Of a stretch of 64,000 bases of DNA, positions 1 to 11,390 are shown piece after piece. Numbering within the stretch: position 1 is the stretch's first letter; each line of letters starts with the position of its first letter. Source of the DNA: Cucumis sativus. Lineage: Eukaryota; Streptophyta; Magnoliopsida; Cucurbitales; Cucurbitaceae. The notes under the pieces are model-generated. The model had not been told where the DNA came from. It made no database searches and saw only the letters and a list, made by a program, of their open reading frames with translations. Position numbers and translations under genes: made by a program. The stretch spans positions 19,267,489 to 19,331,488 of the forward strand of contig NC_026655.2 of NCBI RefSeq assembly GCF_000004075.3, written 5' to 3'.

Positions 1-1268
1 TACAAAATCTGCCAAATAACTCCTCATTTTGACAAACCTAAGCAAGTAATTAAGTCACGATTTTGACTTGAAAATCTATCTAAAAAGGAATACATACCCA
101 AGGTTCAATCTATTTTTTATTAGTTTTTTCTTTCTGTCTATGGGAAAGGGACTTTGAGCGGTGCCAACAAAAAGTTCATCTATAAGGTGTTATACTATAT
201 GATATTAAAATTGCTTTAACTCATTATTAGTTCAAACTTTTAAGTCAATCGGTGCTTTATGATGATATCAAAGCATGTTGTTATTTAGAAGGTCTACAAT
301 GTTTTTTACTCTCCTATCATTATTGATCTTTGCATCACAAGAAAACGGGAGCCATTTCAAAGTATGGTATTCACTGAAGGAGTACACATTTGCTCTACCA
401 AAACATTATATTCAAGAATGCCTCAAGAAGATATATATGTCGATGTAGGGTAAGTCGTAAGTGGAAGAGACTTCTCATATATTCTAAGTTGTTGATTTAG
501 ATGTGTTTGGATTGGTTTTTGAAATGTTTAATTTTTAAAATAAATCGAGGTGTTTGGCACTGGTTTAGAATAATTTTTAGAAAAATGAGATTATGAAATA
601 AATTACAAAAACACATTCAACCAAATTTTAGAATAAATGTTTATTTGGTGTTTAACGAGAAATCCCTTTCAAATATTTATTTTTCTCCTCTATTTTTTAT
701 ATTCTTTTTTACCATCTATTTTTCACTCCGTCTTCTTTTTATTATTTTTTATTTTTAAATACTTTGAATATTTTTTCAATGTGTGTTCATATACATCAAA
801 CGTTCTTCTCTCAGTCAAATCTACTTCGCCTTAACATCTATGAAAAAAATCATGATGATGTCAATGAAGAACACGATCGTTCGGTTCGTAAAAAGAACAC
901 GCTTTATACTTTTTAAGTAAAACCAGGTACTCTCGATTTTTTCCGTCCATCCTTATTTTTCACATTTATTGAGGGGATTCAATCTTTCCATCTTAATCTA
1001 CTTTTTACAATTCATATAAAAATTTAACTACTCTAACATATAACTATAGATTTATTAATCACTCAATCGGTCAAACGCTTTTTAATAATTAACTTTAAAA
1101 TAAAAATTAAATTTCATTATCCACGATTGAACAATTAATATACATAGAAAAACAAACAAGGGAAGTGTTCACTTTAATCGTCCAAGTCTTCAATCTTTCG
1201 GAAGTTGTTGATCTCGAGGTTGATACGAACAGAGCTTCAATTCTTTCTTCAACCAAAGACCCCCTAAA
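1..1268. other. AT-rich intergenic, no gene seen
   Basis: No coding region or RNA gene can be supported. The short open frames are low-complexity (Phe/Leu/Ser/Tyr-rich readings of T-rich DNA) and match no family I recognise. Confidence 0.6.
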
Positions 1269-1279
1269 ATGAATGATCA

Positions 1280-1720
1280 TTGTAATGCCCCAGGTCCAGG
1301 ATTTGGAATTCGGATCTCCGAGATTCCCCTGCATCCCCTACGACCTGGCAACATCACCTTTACTATCCTTAAAAGGCTTATTAGAGTGAAAATTCTCCTC
1401 ACAAACCAACACAAGTCTTTTCAAGATGCTTTGTCCTCATTCACATGTATCATAGAAAAATTTCTAGAAGGTTCACAACATAGAATTATCCAGCTAAGCA
1501 CGCTTAACTTTGAAGTTCCTATCATCGAGCCACCGAAAAGGAAGATATACCTTGTTGGTATAGGTATTAACTTTTAATTCTTTTAAGTCTTTCTTAACAT
1601 TACTTTCATGTACTCAGAATCTCTCTCATTCAAATGTGATACCGGTTCATTTATGTCTCTCTCCTAATCTCGGACAGTACAACAATAGTCTTTATTTATA
1701 GAGAAATTTTATGGACTTTA
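1280..1720 (+). repeat. Possible dispersed repeat block (LTR-like?)
   Basis: This block is less AT-rich than its surroundings and begins TGTAATGCCCCAGGTCC. It keeps an open frame to 1577 that resembles no host protein I recognise. The TG start with a pyrimidine-rich beginning resembles plant LTR starts, but I found neither a matching end nor a target duplication. It could equally be an old unclassified repeat. Confidence 0.25.
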
Positions 1721-3567
1721 AGTGGGCTTGGACTATTTGCTTGTTGGGCTTGGACTTGAGCCCATTTGTGAGTTGGACCTATCTACTTCTTAGACTTGGG
1801 TTTGAGCTCATTTGTTTGTTGGACCTAAATTGAGTTGAGTAAACTCAATTATCCAAACTCAAACAAAATATAATCATCACCATATTTACTGTGATGATGT
1901 GGCGTAATTTAATTGGTCAAAATTTATAGTAAAGAAATTCAACCTATTTTTAAATATAATAAAATGAGTTTATATATATATTATAGATCAAAATAAACAT
2001 TTTGTTATATTTATAAATGTTTTTAGAAGTTTTCTCATTTTAAATAATTTTGGAAGGAAATACCTATTTTATAGTTGAAATCTTTTTCTAAAGAAAAGAG
2101 AAAAAAAAATGTACATATACAAATATGCTAGTTGAAATACATACGATTCGATAATTTTTTTTTTCTACGATCATGACGTTATTAAAGTAAAAAGAAAATT
2201 TATACCTAAAAAAATTTGAATTAATGGTATTGACATGACTCTATACATTGTACTCTATTTATAAAAGTATTAAATATTCTTTTTTCATAAATAGACTTAG
2301 GTTCTAAATTCGAAACTTGACAGTAAAATAACACCAAAGTTGTATTCCAATATTTTTATTAACGTATAAAAGTCTATATCCAATTGATTAATTTAATTAA
2401 GGTATCATTTCTTACTTTAAATAAAATGCTCCATGAATAAAAGGTTTGTGTAGCCTAATTCGATATTTATCCTATTTTCAAATTACTAAATATAACTCAA
2501 TTAGTTAAAATATTAAAATAGTAATAATAAAAAGTTAAACGTGTTCATGAATTCTACAAAAAGCAAAAATGAATTTAATTACTGAATTTTCTGTTTATGC
2601 TGACAAATATATTTTAAAGACTTTGAAGGAAAATTTGGTATTATTAAAACTTTGCTTATCATTATTTGGTTTAAATAATTGTAACGATACAATGTCCTTT
2701 AGGTTACTAAATTGAATGAGATATATGTTTTTTTTGTGTATATTTATTAAAGTAATTTTAGTGGATGGCAATTTTATATACGTTCACTTTAATTATTTAC
2801 TACACAATATTTATTGGACAATATAATTGAATCGATATGAGTTAACAATGTCATTTGTATTAGTGAATTGAGTGAAAACAATACTCTATATCAAATTTGA
2901 GCAACATAATTTTATTTTTTTGTTAATTAATTTTACGTTGAATTCTTCTTTGTACAATTTTATTGAATGCAATAATAATAAAATTGAAGAGATTCAAACC
3001 ACATACCTCTTAATCAGCTAAAGACATGCTATACGATAGTTGGACTTTACTTGAGTATGGAATTTTGACATCTCAAAGGATTTTAAAAGAAGTTGGTCAA
3101 AAGGCAACTAGAAGCCACTCATTAATAGATAACAAAAGTCAGATGACAATATCATAAATCGTTGGATAAGTGTGTTAAAGAAGACAACTATAAATGATAA
3201 TACTATAACAACTACTCATAGAAAAGAAAAAAAAGGTAAAAAGATGACAATAAAAAGCAATCACATGGGTATTAGATGCCAAGAGACCGTACCTTTCTAA
3301 AAATAAATGACAAAATATCATAAACAACTAATGATGTGTATCAAAGAATAGAAGGTAGTCAGGTAGTCAGGTAGTCAGGTGACCATATCATATACTACTA
3401 ACTATGTATTAAAGAATATAAGATAATCCTATAGAAATAAAAAGACAATCGTAAGCTAATAAAAACTATTCACCTCATTGACAAAAAAATATTTATAGAT
3501 GACTATCATGATCAACTGACTAATAATATATATAAAAAAAGAGATAGAAGGTAATCAAATACATTAG
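1721..3567. other. AT-rich intergenic with short degenerate repeats
   Basis: No gene is seen. From about 3100 to 3540 the text keeps returning to variants of GATGACAATATCATAAA, an old degenerate repeat. Inside it, at 3354-3380, is a small minisatellite of three perfect GGTAGTCA units. Confidence 0.5.
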
Positions 3568-3576
3568 AAGATTTTT
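3568..3576 (+). repeat. Target-site duplication, left copy
   Basis: The 9 bases AAGATTTTT directly abut the first base of the left terminal inverted repeat and recur directly after the right one at 13970-13978. Nine bases is the usual Mutator/MULE duplication length. Confidence 0.95.
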
Positions 3577-3692
3577 GGGAAATTGACAAAAATAGGCCAA
3601 AAATGGGGTATAAATAGAGTTTTAGGATTGATTGTAGAAAAGTTGAGATTTAGGATAAATTGGAGGTGAAATGACGAAAATACCCTCTTTTA
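3577..3692 (+). repeat. MULE left terminal inverted repeat
   Basis: 116 bases beginning GGGAAATTGACAAAAATAGG match the reverse complement of 13854-13969 at 114 positions. The differences are A/G at position 4 and T/G at position 34. In Mutator-type elements the TIRs usually hold the transposase binding site and promoters. Confidence 0.97.
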
Positions 3693-3804
3693 ATTTTAAT
3701 TCACATTTGCTCTTCTCTTCTTTTCCAACCCTCTCTCTCTCTCTTCAATGTCATTCACCTGAAGAAAAAAAACAGAATTGCGAACGCAGCCTTCTTCTCC
3801 TCTC

Positions 3805-4265
3805 CTCATAGATTACGTAAAGGGAAAAAAAAAGAAGAATCCTTCTCTTGCAGTCTCATAGATTACGTAAAGAAAAAAGAAGCATTTCTCCTCCTTCTCA
3901 TAGATTATGTAAAGGAAAAAGAAAAAGAAAAACTCATTTGCGATTCTTCTCCTCTCTCAAAGTTTGTCAACTTTCCGCTTTACTCCGGTGTCGTTCATCA
4001 TCTACTCCGGCGAACATCTCACGCATTGTGGTTTGTTTTAATTTTTAAATCCGAATCTGAATTGTGTTGTGTTATATGTATATATATTTTTGCATCTTAA
4101 ATGTATAAATCAAATATTATTTTTTATTGTTTCAAGTTGATTTAGGGTTGATTTAAGGTTGCTTTATAGATGTTTCAAATGATGTTAGCAATTTATCATT
4201 ATTATTATTTATCTCGCAAACATCTGGTAGACATCTCGCAAACATCTCGCAGACATCTTGCAGGT
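3805..4265 (+). repeat. Subterminal short repeats in MURA leader
   Basis: CTCATAGATTACGTAAAG occurs at 3805 and 3855, with a one-base variant at 3897, separated by purine-rich spacers. Further in, around 4205-4262, variants of ACATCTCGCA occur four times. They lie between the left TIR and the MURA start, where transposase-binding or leader sequences would be expected. No function is shown. Confidence 0.75.
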
Positions 4266-4510
4266 TCTTAAATTGAAATGTTTAATCTGAAATGAATTGA
4301 TTTAGGGTGACTTTTAGCTATTGTTTTTTGTATCTCGCAATATCCTAAACATTTTGTAGCTGTCAAGATCGTAAACATGTAGGGTGTGACTATGCACGTT
4401 TTATTTAGTATTTACCTACTGTTTTTTAATAAACTTTGTTTATGTGATATGTCAAATGCTAACTTCAAATCATTTTTTGCAGCAATTGAAAAGTATAAGG
4501 TGGTTTAAGG

Positions 4511-6931
4511 ATGTCACATATTCCCATGTTAGTGCGTTACGGTGGTATGTGGGATGAGAGGCGAAGAAAATACGAAGGAGGCATGTTAAAAGGCATCGTT
4601 GTCAGTAAAGAAATAACACATAAAGATTTACAGGCAGAATTATATGACCTTGCAGAAGTTGACCCTTCAAAGTTCGACGTAATGATAAGATGCATATATG
4701 AGATAAAAGTGGAACACGAAGCTCCTACATTTGAGTTAAGCAATGACCGTGATTTGAAGTTTTATCTTCTTAGTGAAAATCCATTAAAGGTCCCTTTATA
4801 CGTCTCATTTGAGCCTAAAAGTAATCAAAGCAAAAAAGTGTTAAGCAAAGATTACAATTCAGTATCTGGCAGCAACCAAGCTCATAACTTAAACCCTCAT
4901 CCTCCAATTGTAATGGATACATTAAATGAGAATGAAGTCCATGTTCGTGAAGTTGAAGTTGGCTTGTGTGATAACGTGATAGGGACCACTTCGGCTATAT
5001 GGGAATCATATGAGTCATATGATTCGAAAGATGAGACTTTTACATGGGAGCCAGTAGAGATGAATAGTGAATCATTTGACATCCCACAACATAGAGATGG
5101 TCCTACAAAAGATTGCAAAGGAAAATCTAAAGTTCGTTACAGCTCTTCTAGCCAAAAGTTGAAGACAGACATGAATGATTGGTCCGAAGAAAGCTCTACA
5201 AGTGAGGAGTTTGATGTAGGACAAATATTTTTTTCCAAAAAAGATTTGTCAATGAGATTAAGTGTCTTGGCAATGAAAAAAAATTTTCAGTTTGTAGTAA
5301 AAAAGTCTACAAAAGAGGTTCTCTTTGTTAGATGCATTGACAACAAGTGTGGTTGGAGACTGCGAGCGATGAGATTGAAGGATTCAAATATATTTAAGAT
5401 TAAAAAGTATGTCAAAGTTCATTCGTGTTCTCTTGACGTTTTGAATCGTGACCATAGGCAAGCAAAATCTTGGGTTGTTGGAGAATTAATAAAGTCAAAG
5501 TTCAAGGGAGTCGGTCGTCTATACAAACCGCGTGATATCATAGAAGACATGAGGCAAGACTATGGCATAAATATGAGTTATGAAAAAGCATGGCGCGCTA
5601 GAGAAAATGCGTATGAACGAGTGCGCGGGTGTCCTGAAGAGTCATATAATCTATTGCTTAGATATGGTGAAGCTCTCAAACTTGCAAATGTAGGTACAAT
5701 ATTTCACATGGAACTTGAAGATAATCGTTTCTTCAAATATCTTTTTATGGCTGTTGGTCCATGTGTTCGAGGATTCTTAAACTGCATTAGACCGGTTATA
5801 GTCATGGATGGAACATTCCTTAAGAACAAATATCGGGGTCAGTTGATAGTTGCTGTTTGCTTGGATGGTAACAATCAAATTTATCCTCTTGCCTTTGGAG
5901 TGGTGGACAGAGAAACAGATGCTTCAATACAGTGGTTCTTAGAGAAATTGAAAGGTGCAATAGGAGAGGTGCCTAATCTAGGCTTCGTGACAGATCGAAA
6001 AACATGTTTTTCTAAGTGTATTGCATCGGTTTTTCCCTCCGCATTCCATGGACTTTGTGTCCAACACTTGACTCAAAATTTGAATGATAAATACAAGAAT
6101 GACACTATAGCTACTTTGTTTTACAATGCATCTAGAACATACCGTGAATCAACGTTCTCAGAAGCGTGGAGAAGTATTCTTGCATTTCCTAATGATTCAG
6201 GAAAATATTTAAACGATGTTGGAATAACACGTTGGTCTCGTTTTCACTGTCCAGGAAGACGATATAATATGATGACAACAAATATAGCAGAGTCCATGAA
6301 TTCTATACTGAAAGAACCTAGAGATTTGCCTATTGCTTCATTCCTTGAACATGTTCGAGCTTTGCTACAACGTTGGTTTTGGGAGCGTCGAGAAGAAGGC
6401 ATTAAAGTGACGTCTACATTGACTAAATGGGCAGAGTTAGTTCTACAAAAGAAACAAGAACGAGCTTTGACAATGAAAGTCAACCCAATTGATTGTTACC
6501 AATTCCATGTTAAAGATTTAGATAAAGAGGAGGTCATAAATCTTCATACTCAAGAGTGCACTTGTAAGGAGTTTCAAGCTGAGCAACTACCATGCGCACA
6601 TGCCATTGCTGTTGCACGGGATCGCAATATAAATGTTTATAGCTTATGTGCTAACTATTACACTAATGAATGTTTGTTGGCAGCATATTCGGAGGCCGTC
6701 TACCCAGTTGGGAATCAGTCGGAATGGAAGACAACCGAAGAATATGTACATATGACTGTCTTACCTCCGAAAGTAGTCAAAAGAGTTGGTCGACCGAAGA
6801 AAAAGAGGATTCCAAGTGTCGGTGAAGCACCAAAATTGCATAAATGTGGTCGATGTAAAGAAACAGGCCACAATAGATTAACGTGTACCAATCCAATTTC
6901 ATACATCCAGAAGTCGAGCATACAAGATTAG
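4511..6931 (+). CDS. mudrA: MURA-type transposase of the MULE
   Basis: This 806-residue protein would cut and paste the surrounding element by binding its TIRs in the nucleus. Visible domains, in order, are an N-terminal PB1-like region (about 1-100) and an acidic Ser-rich linker. A MuDR DNA-binding zinc domain follows (about 238-305, with C and H residues around CIDNKCGWRL and VHSCSL). The MULE DDE core spans about 425-525, with the first Asp in VIVMDGTFL, the second in FVTDRK, the C..H pair in HGLCVQHL and the likely catalytic Glu in NIAESMN. Then come a SWIM zinc finger (CTCKEF...LPCAHA, about 682-695), a basic VGRPKKKR stretch and a C-terminal CCHC knuckle (CGRCKETGHNRLTC, about 777-790). 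Nothing is interrupted. An acceptor-like TTTTTGCAG about 27 bases before the ATG suggests a leader intron. AATAAA at about 7260 could serve as the poly(A) signal. Confidence 0.95.
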   Translation: MSHIPMLVRYGGMWDERRRKYEGGMLKGIVVSKEITHKDLQAELYDLAEVDPSKFDVMIRCIYEIKVEHEAPTFELSNDRDLKFYLLSENPLKVPLYVSFEPKSNQSKKVLSKDYNSVSGSNQAHNLNPHPPIVMDTLNENEVHVREVEVGLCDNVIGTTSAIWESYESYDSKDETFTWEPVEMNSESFDIPQHRDGPTKDCKGKSKVRYSSSSQKLKTDMNDWSEESSTSEEFDVGQIFFSKKDLSMRLSVLAMKKNFQFVVKKSTKEVLFVRCIDNKCGWRLRAMRLKDSNIFKIKKYVKVHSCSLDVLNRDHRQAKSWVVGELIKSKFKGVGRLYKPRDIIEDMRQDYGINMSYEKAWRARENAYERVRGCPEESYNLLLRYGEALKLANVGTIFHMELEDNRFFKYLFMAVGPCVRGFLNCIRPVIVMDGTFLKNKYRGQLIVAVCLDGNNQIYPLAFGVVDRETDASIQWFLEKLKGAIGEVPNLGFVTDRKTCFSKCIASVFPSAFHGLCVQHLTQNLNDKYKNDTIATLFYNASRTYRESTFSEAWRSILAFPNDSGKYLNDVGITRWSRFHCPGRRYNMMTTNIAESMNSILKEPRDLPIASFLEHVRALLQRWFWERREEGIKVTSTLTKWAELVLQKKQERALTMKVNPIDCYQFHVKDLDKEEVINLHTQECTCKEFQAEQLPCAHAIAVARDRNINVYSLCANYYTNECLLAAYSEAVYPVGNQSEWKTTEEYVHMTVLPPKVVKRVGRPKKKRIPSVGEAPKLHKCGRCKETGHNRLTCTNPISYIQKSSIQD

Positions 6932-8360
6932 TACCCGTCTTGGTACGTAGTAATAGTTTTATACTTGCTTGGTTTGTGCTTGCGTTGTTTGCATGATCAC
7001 GATGTAAAAAAGGTTCATTTTTTTAATGCAGGTGGAAGATGCTTATAAAATTGTGTCCTGTGTTGTTTGCAAGATCACTAAAGTCATCTCACTGACAATT
7101 CTAAGTTGAAGACTTTTCTTCTGCAACTTCAAGACTTTCCTTCTCTTTTTTTTTTATCCTACAGTGAACTGTTTATAGAATATTTACTCCTTTGGCATTT
7201 CAAGCTTTTTGAGAAAGACTTGAAATCCTATTATGACAATATTGTGTGCTTTAGAACTCAATAAATGCTCTCCTTTTGCTACTGCAGTATTAATGATGCA
7301 AATCTTGCTGATTACTTTTAGTTTTTACATTCATCTTCAAGGTTCAGCCTCTGTTAGTTTTTACAAGGTTCAGCCCTTGCTGATTACTTAAAGGTTCAGC
7401 CCTTGCTGCATTTGAAGCCTCTTGCTGATTACTTAAAGTGTGCAGTAGTAATAAATGCAAAGCTTTTGCTACTTTTAGTTTTTACAAGGTTCAGCCTCTT
7501 CAAGCATATGAACCACCATTTGCATGAAGGGCCTTGTAGATGGAATCTTAGTCGTGCAGCGAAGTGCGATCCTTACCACTTTGACTGCGTTCTCCACTTT
7601 GATATGCTGGGATCTACCATCTCTTTCAGATTACCTTTTAGATATCTCATTCTGCTTTCCTGTTGTTTTCCTGGCAGTTGTCTTAGAAAATGGGCTTCTT
7701 TTATGTTGGTACTTCCATTAGAACAACTCCAAAGCTGCAAAGAATAATGTTTGAACAATCCATGAGAAGTAAATAATATTGTGTGCTTTAGAACTCAATA
7801 ACTGCTCTCCTTTTGCTACTGCAGTAGTAATGATTCAAATCTTCAAGCATATGAACCACCTCTTCAAGCATAGTAATCTCAAGCATAGTAATCTCAATGC
7901 AGTAGTAATGAGTTGACTCTGAAAGTTCAGGTAGTAGCAAGACTGAGCTAATTTTAAGTAATGTATAAAGCCGGCTGGTTAACAGCAAAGGTACAGAACA
8001 AGACACAGATCAAAATGCTGCTATTGGTAATGAGGATCAATTGTTCGTACATAAGATGTTTTTATAATGAAAACCTGCTACGTGAGGCTATATATAAATC
8101 AGTTCCGCAGCCACCATAAACCTCTGCTCCACCACCGGTAACACATCAAGAATGTCTATATAAAAGTTCTGCACACTTTACAATTTTTCACCTGCATTGT
8201 TGTACATTATATAAAAGTTCTGCACACTTTACAATTTTCCAAGATAATGAAATAAAAATTGCATACCAAAAAACAAAAATGGTCTTCATTCCATTATATA
8301 AAACTATTTATGTACATAGTTTGGAACATATACAATTCCTTCGAAAGTTGAAACTGAAAG
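6932..8360. other. MULE interval between convergent genes
   Basis: Both element genes should terminate here. Short open frames do not resemble proteins. The interval is patchwork: GGTTCAGCC plus TTGCTGATTACTTAAAG modules recur from about 7341 to 7500, and TATATAAAAGTTCTGCACAC occurs twice between 8157 and 8242. A captured host fragment is possible but I cannot identify one. Confidence 0.6.
7238..7843 (+). repeat. Pair of 69-bp direct repeats inside the MULE
   Basis: 7238-7306 and 7775-7843 are near-identical copies starting AATATTGTGTGCTTTAGAAC, with about five substitutions by eye. They bracket the repeat-rich middle of the MURA-ULP interval, so the segment may have grown by local duplication. 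Confidence 0.8.
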
Positions 8361-11311
8361 TCAATACATGGGATTGTTGGTCCATAATTGAAATGCCAAT
8401 TGTTTTCTAAAATATGACATGTTTTCTTGACATAATGTAGCTACATCTAAACCAGAAGCTTCATATTCGAAATACTTAATTGTAAATACACCACAATCAC
8501 TATTGTTGCGTTGAAGTGGAATGGAGTCGACAATGACAAGTGGCCAAGGTTCCTTGTGTGTTGATGATCCGCCTCTCCTAACAAAGAATCCAGTAGCATC
8601 GAGCAAATTTGGCACCATCTCTTGAATTGGCTCTAATATGCTTCTCATATCTTCGGCACTCGTCAGCGACGGAAGCGAATCCCATACCTTAACTTGACAA
8701 CGTACCAAGTCCAAGCATAATAGAATCCAATGATTGCCATGGATATTGAATGGAGAGTAAATGTAATCAACATTCACCCAAGGATCTTGACAGTCTTGTT
8801 TTGATCCGACAACATAGTCAACCAACCGATACTCCTCCTTCCAGTGAAATGGTCGATTCTCTTTAATACATTCTTGGTATTCAGGCCACTTCGCAACTAA
8901 TAGTCGCTGGAAGGAAAAAAAACACACATGCATGTATACAATGAGACAATAAGACAAATATCAAAAGCAAACTCAGTACATAAAGTATGGTTGCGAGTAC
9001 AAACCATGAATAGTGTGTCTACAGTTGTGAAGTTTTGAGCAGTAGGTATCATGGCTGTCTTAATGTTGAAGCGAATGAGAAGAAACAGTGCATCCAAATG
9101 CTAATAGAAACAAAATAAAGCATTTAATTCGGTTATGCGATCAAACCAACTTCTTGAAGGTACTAAGTGCTCTAAAACTGTAAATAAGAAATAATGAGAA
9201 AAGTTCTAACCTCATCCGCCAACCACCGACGACACATGAACAAGTCTCTGAAAAACTCCTTCGATTTTTTCCCGTGAAAAGTTTCACGCACCTCATCTTT
9301 CGTACGCTTGTCTGTGATCCAAGCTCTGAGTCGATCTAAATGGGCGTCAGGTATTTTGTGCATAGGATCATAGACGGATGGTTGAGACTGAGAGGTGGTG
9401 GTGATTGATTTTGTAGTCCGTTTATCTAAAGCTGTGAAGGGGGTTGACAAGTATACACTTGCACGCTTGCTACGTGCGGGCCGAACATGTGGTCGTTCAG
9501 TGGATAATGGTTCTATTTCCATGACGTCTGAATCAAAATAAGTAAGACTTTTTACTCCAATTTCCTCGTTCAAATCGTCAACGACGTCTACTGGCTCCTC
9601 CGAATGAATATGAACCTTCTTATCCAACTCATCCATTGTGTCATCCTCCGTGCGGTTTGCTTCGACACCCTATGGAAGGTCAAAATGCATTACTAAGGAT
9701 AAAGCATTAGTAAGGATGATTTTCACCCCACTACAGAACTTTGATTCCTAACCTGCTTTTGACGTTCAACATGTTTCACCCCATCACTTGTGTCATCCTC
9801 CTTGGGCATCCTCAACCAAGAAGGTGTACCGGGTGTGTCAACATCTTCGGTCTGGGCATCATGACCTTCAACTCCCGTGCAGTCTCCTTCTTCACCCTTT
9901 GGAAATGTCAAAATGTATTGGTAACGTTAAACAAACTTTGAAAATGTTAAACAAACTTTGATTCCTAACCTTTTTTTGAACTTCAAGGTGTTTCAATATA
10001 GTCGACAGCATTGATTTTAGGCTTTCACGTTCATTCTCGAGAACCGCTACTCGATATTTGAGTTTTCGAACAACTTCTTTCATCTTAGACTTCCACTTCT
10101 TCTTTTTCTTACTCTTTTTGCAGTCATTGTCATCATTACTAGCTTCTCCTGGTCGTTTTGAATCACCATTCTTCTCAGAAACGGTGTTATATGGATGAGT
10201 TTTCTCAACAAGTTCCCCTGAAGACATTCTTAGATGCTCCTCCTCTTCAGGCATCATCTCAATTACCACGTTAATTAAGAACTACAAAGTGGAAATGTAG
10301 TTAGTTAGTCAAAACATAAAGGAACAAAGTCATGCATTCGGTAAGTTACTGTTTGTTGATACTTACCATTGGTGAGTCAAACACCTGCCTCTGTAGGACA
10401 TGAGACTTCGGCGATAGTTCGCACACCCACCTCAGCATTCGTGGTATTGCATCGTTGCTTACTTTATGTACACCACATTCAGTGATGGTTGGTATAGACT
10501 CATATGCCCAAACCTATTCCATGTTCAACAAAACAAGTTTAGCAAGTGTCCCAAGATATATGTATATATAAATATGTGCATAGGAAGTAAAGTAACATAC
10601 CTGTAACGCCTGCGGAAATCCCATGACAGTATATTTTGTCTTAGTTGATTTATTCTTTCCCTTGGCATGTTGCATGTCCAAGGCTCGTTTTAAGGCAGAA
10701 AGTGTACGTCCAAAAACCAACCCTCCCCAATCGTAATTGTTAAATGTGGTCCAATCATCTGCAATCCTAAATAAAGTTCGGTCCACTTTCGTCCGCCTAT
10801 CTTTTCCTAACAATGACATCTCTATAAAGTAAACTAGAGCTAATTTAACTATGTCATCGTCATCGTCATCCCCCTCGTATTCCACAAATGTGTCCTCTAA
10901 GTCACTTATATAAATACACTTTTTTTGTTCGAAGAACTTCTCCAACAACCTACTATTCCCAACCAAATCAATAGGCTCTGGTTGAGAACTCCATAGACCC
11001 GTCATCATATTAAATTCTCTCCTTCCAAAACTGCACACGACTTCTCCTATCTTGAAACTTATGTGATCAACCCTTTCATCTTCCACCTCTCTTAACAATA
11101 AGTAGTGGATGAGCGGCCCATTAAAGATTATATTCAGATCCAAAAAGTGGCCGAACTTTGTATTTCTAAATAAGGTTAATTGATCCGGTTTCAATTTAGC
11201 CTTTATTGTACGTGTACTGTTTTCTAAATGTGCTAAACTACTTACTATAGACTGAAAATGATGAGCAGGGTCAATCTTGTACATGGGACCGTTAGTTGAT
11301 GTCGAAGCCAT
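8361..11311 (-). CDS. DUF1985 / ULP1-like SUMO-type cysteine protease of the MULE
   Basis: My gene model has seven exons: 10601-11311, 10367-10513, 9970-10281, 9753-9896, 9211-9669, 9005-9100 and 8361-8906. All introns are GT-AG and every exon is a multiple of three, giving 804 residues. The first exon encodes a DUF1985 domain (about 30-240, with VCSFGRREFNMMTGL and DWGGLVFGRTL), continued by LQVWAYESIP across the first junction. The middle is acidic and lysine-rich, with a probable coiled coil near KLKYRVAVLENERESLKS. The C-terminal C48 (ULP1) peptidase keeps His682 (GNHWILL), Asp699 (KVWDSLP), Gln755 (PLQRNN) and Cys761 (SDCGVF). C48 enzymes remove SUMO-like tags. The role in transposition is unknown. 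Transcription converges on MURA, and the start lies 80 bp from a tandem array. It appears intact. Confidence 0.9.
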
Positions 11312-11390
11312 ACTGAGACCTGCATAAAAAAAAAAAACTAATTAAATATAATTGCATAAGAGACTTACTTAACATGGATGCACTAGCATC

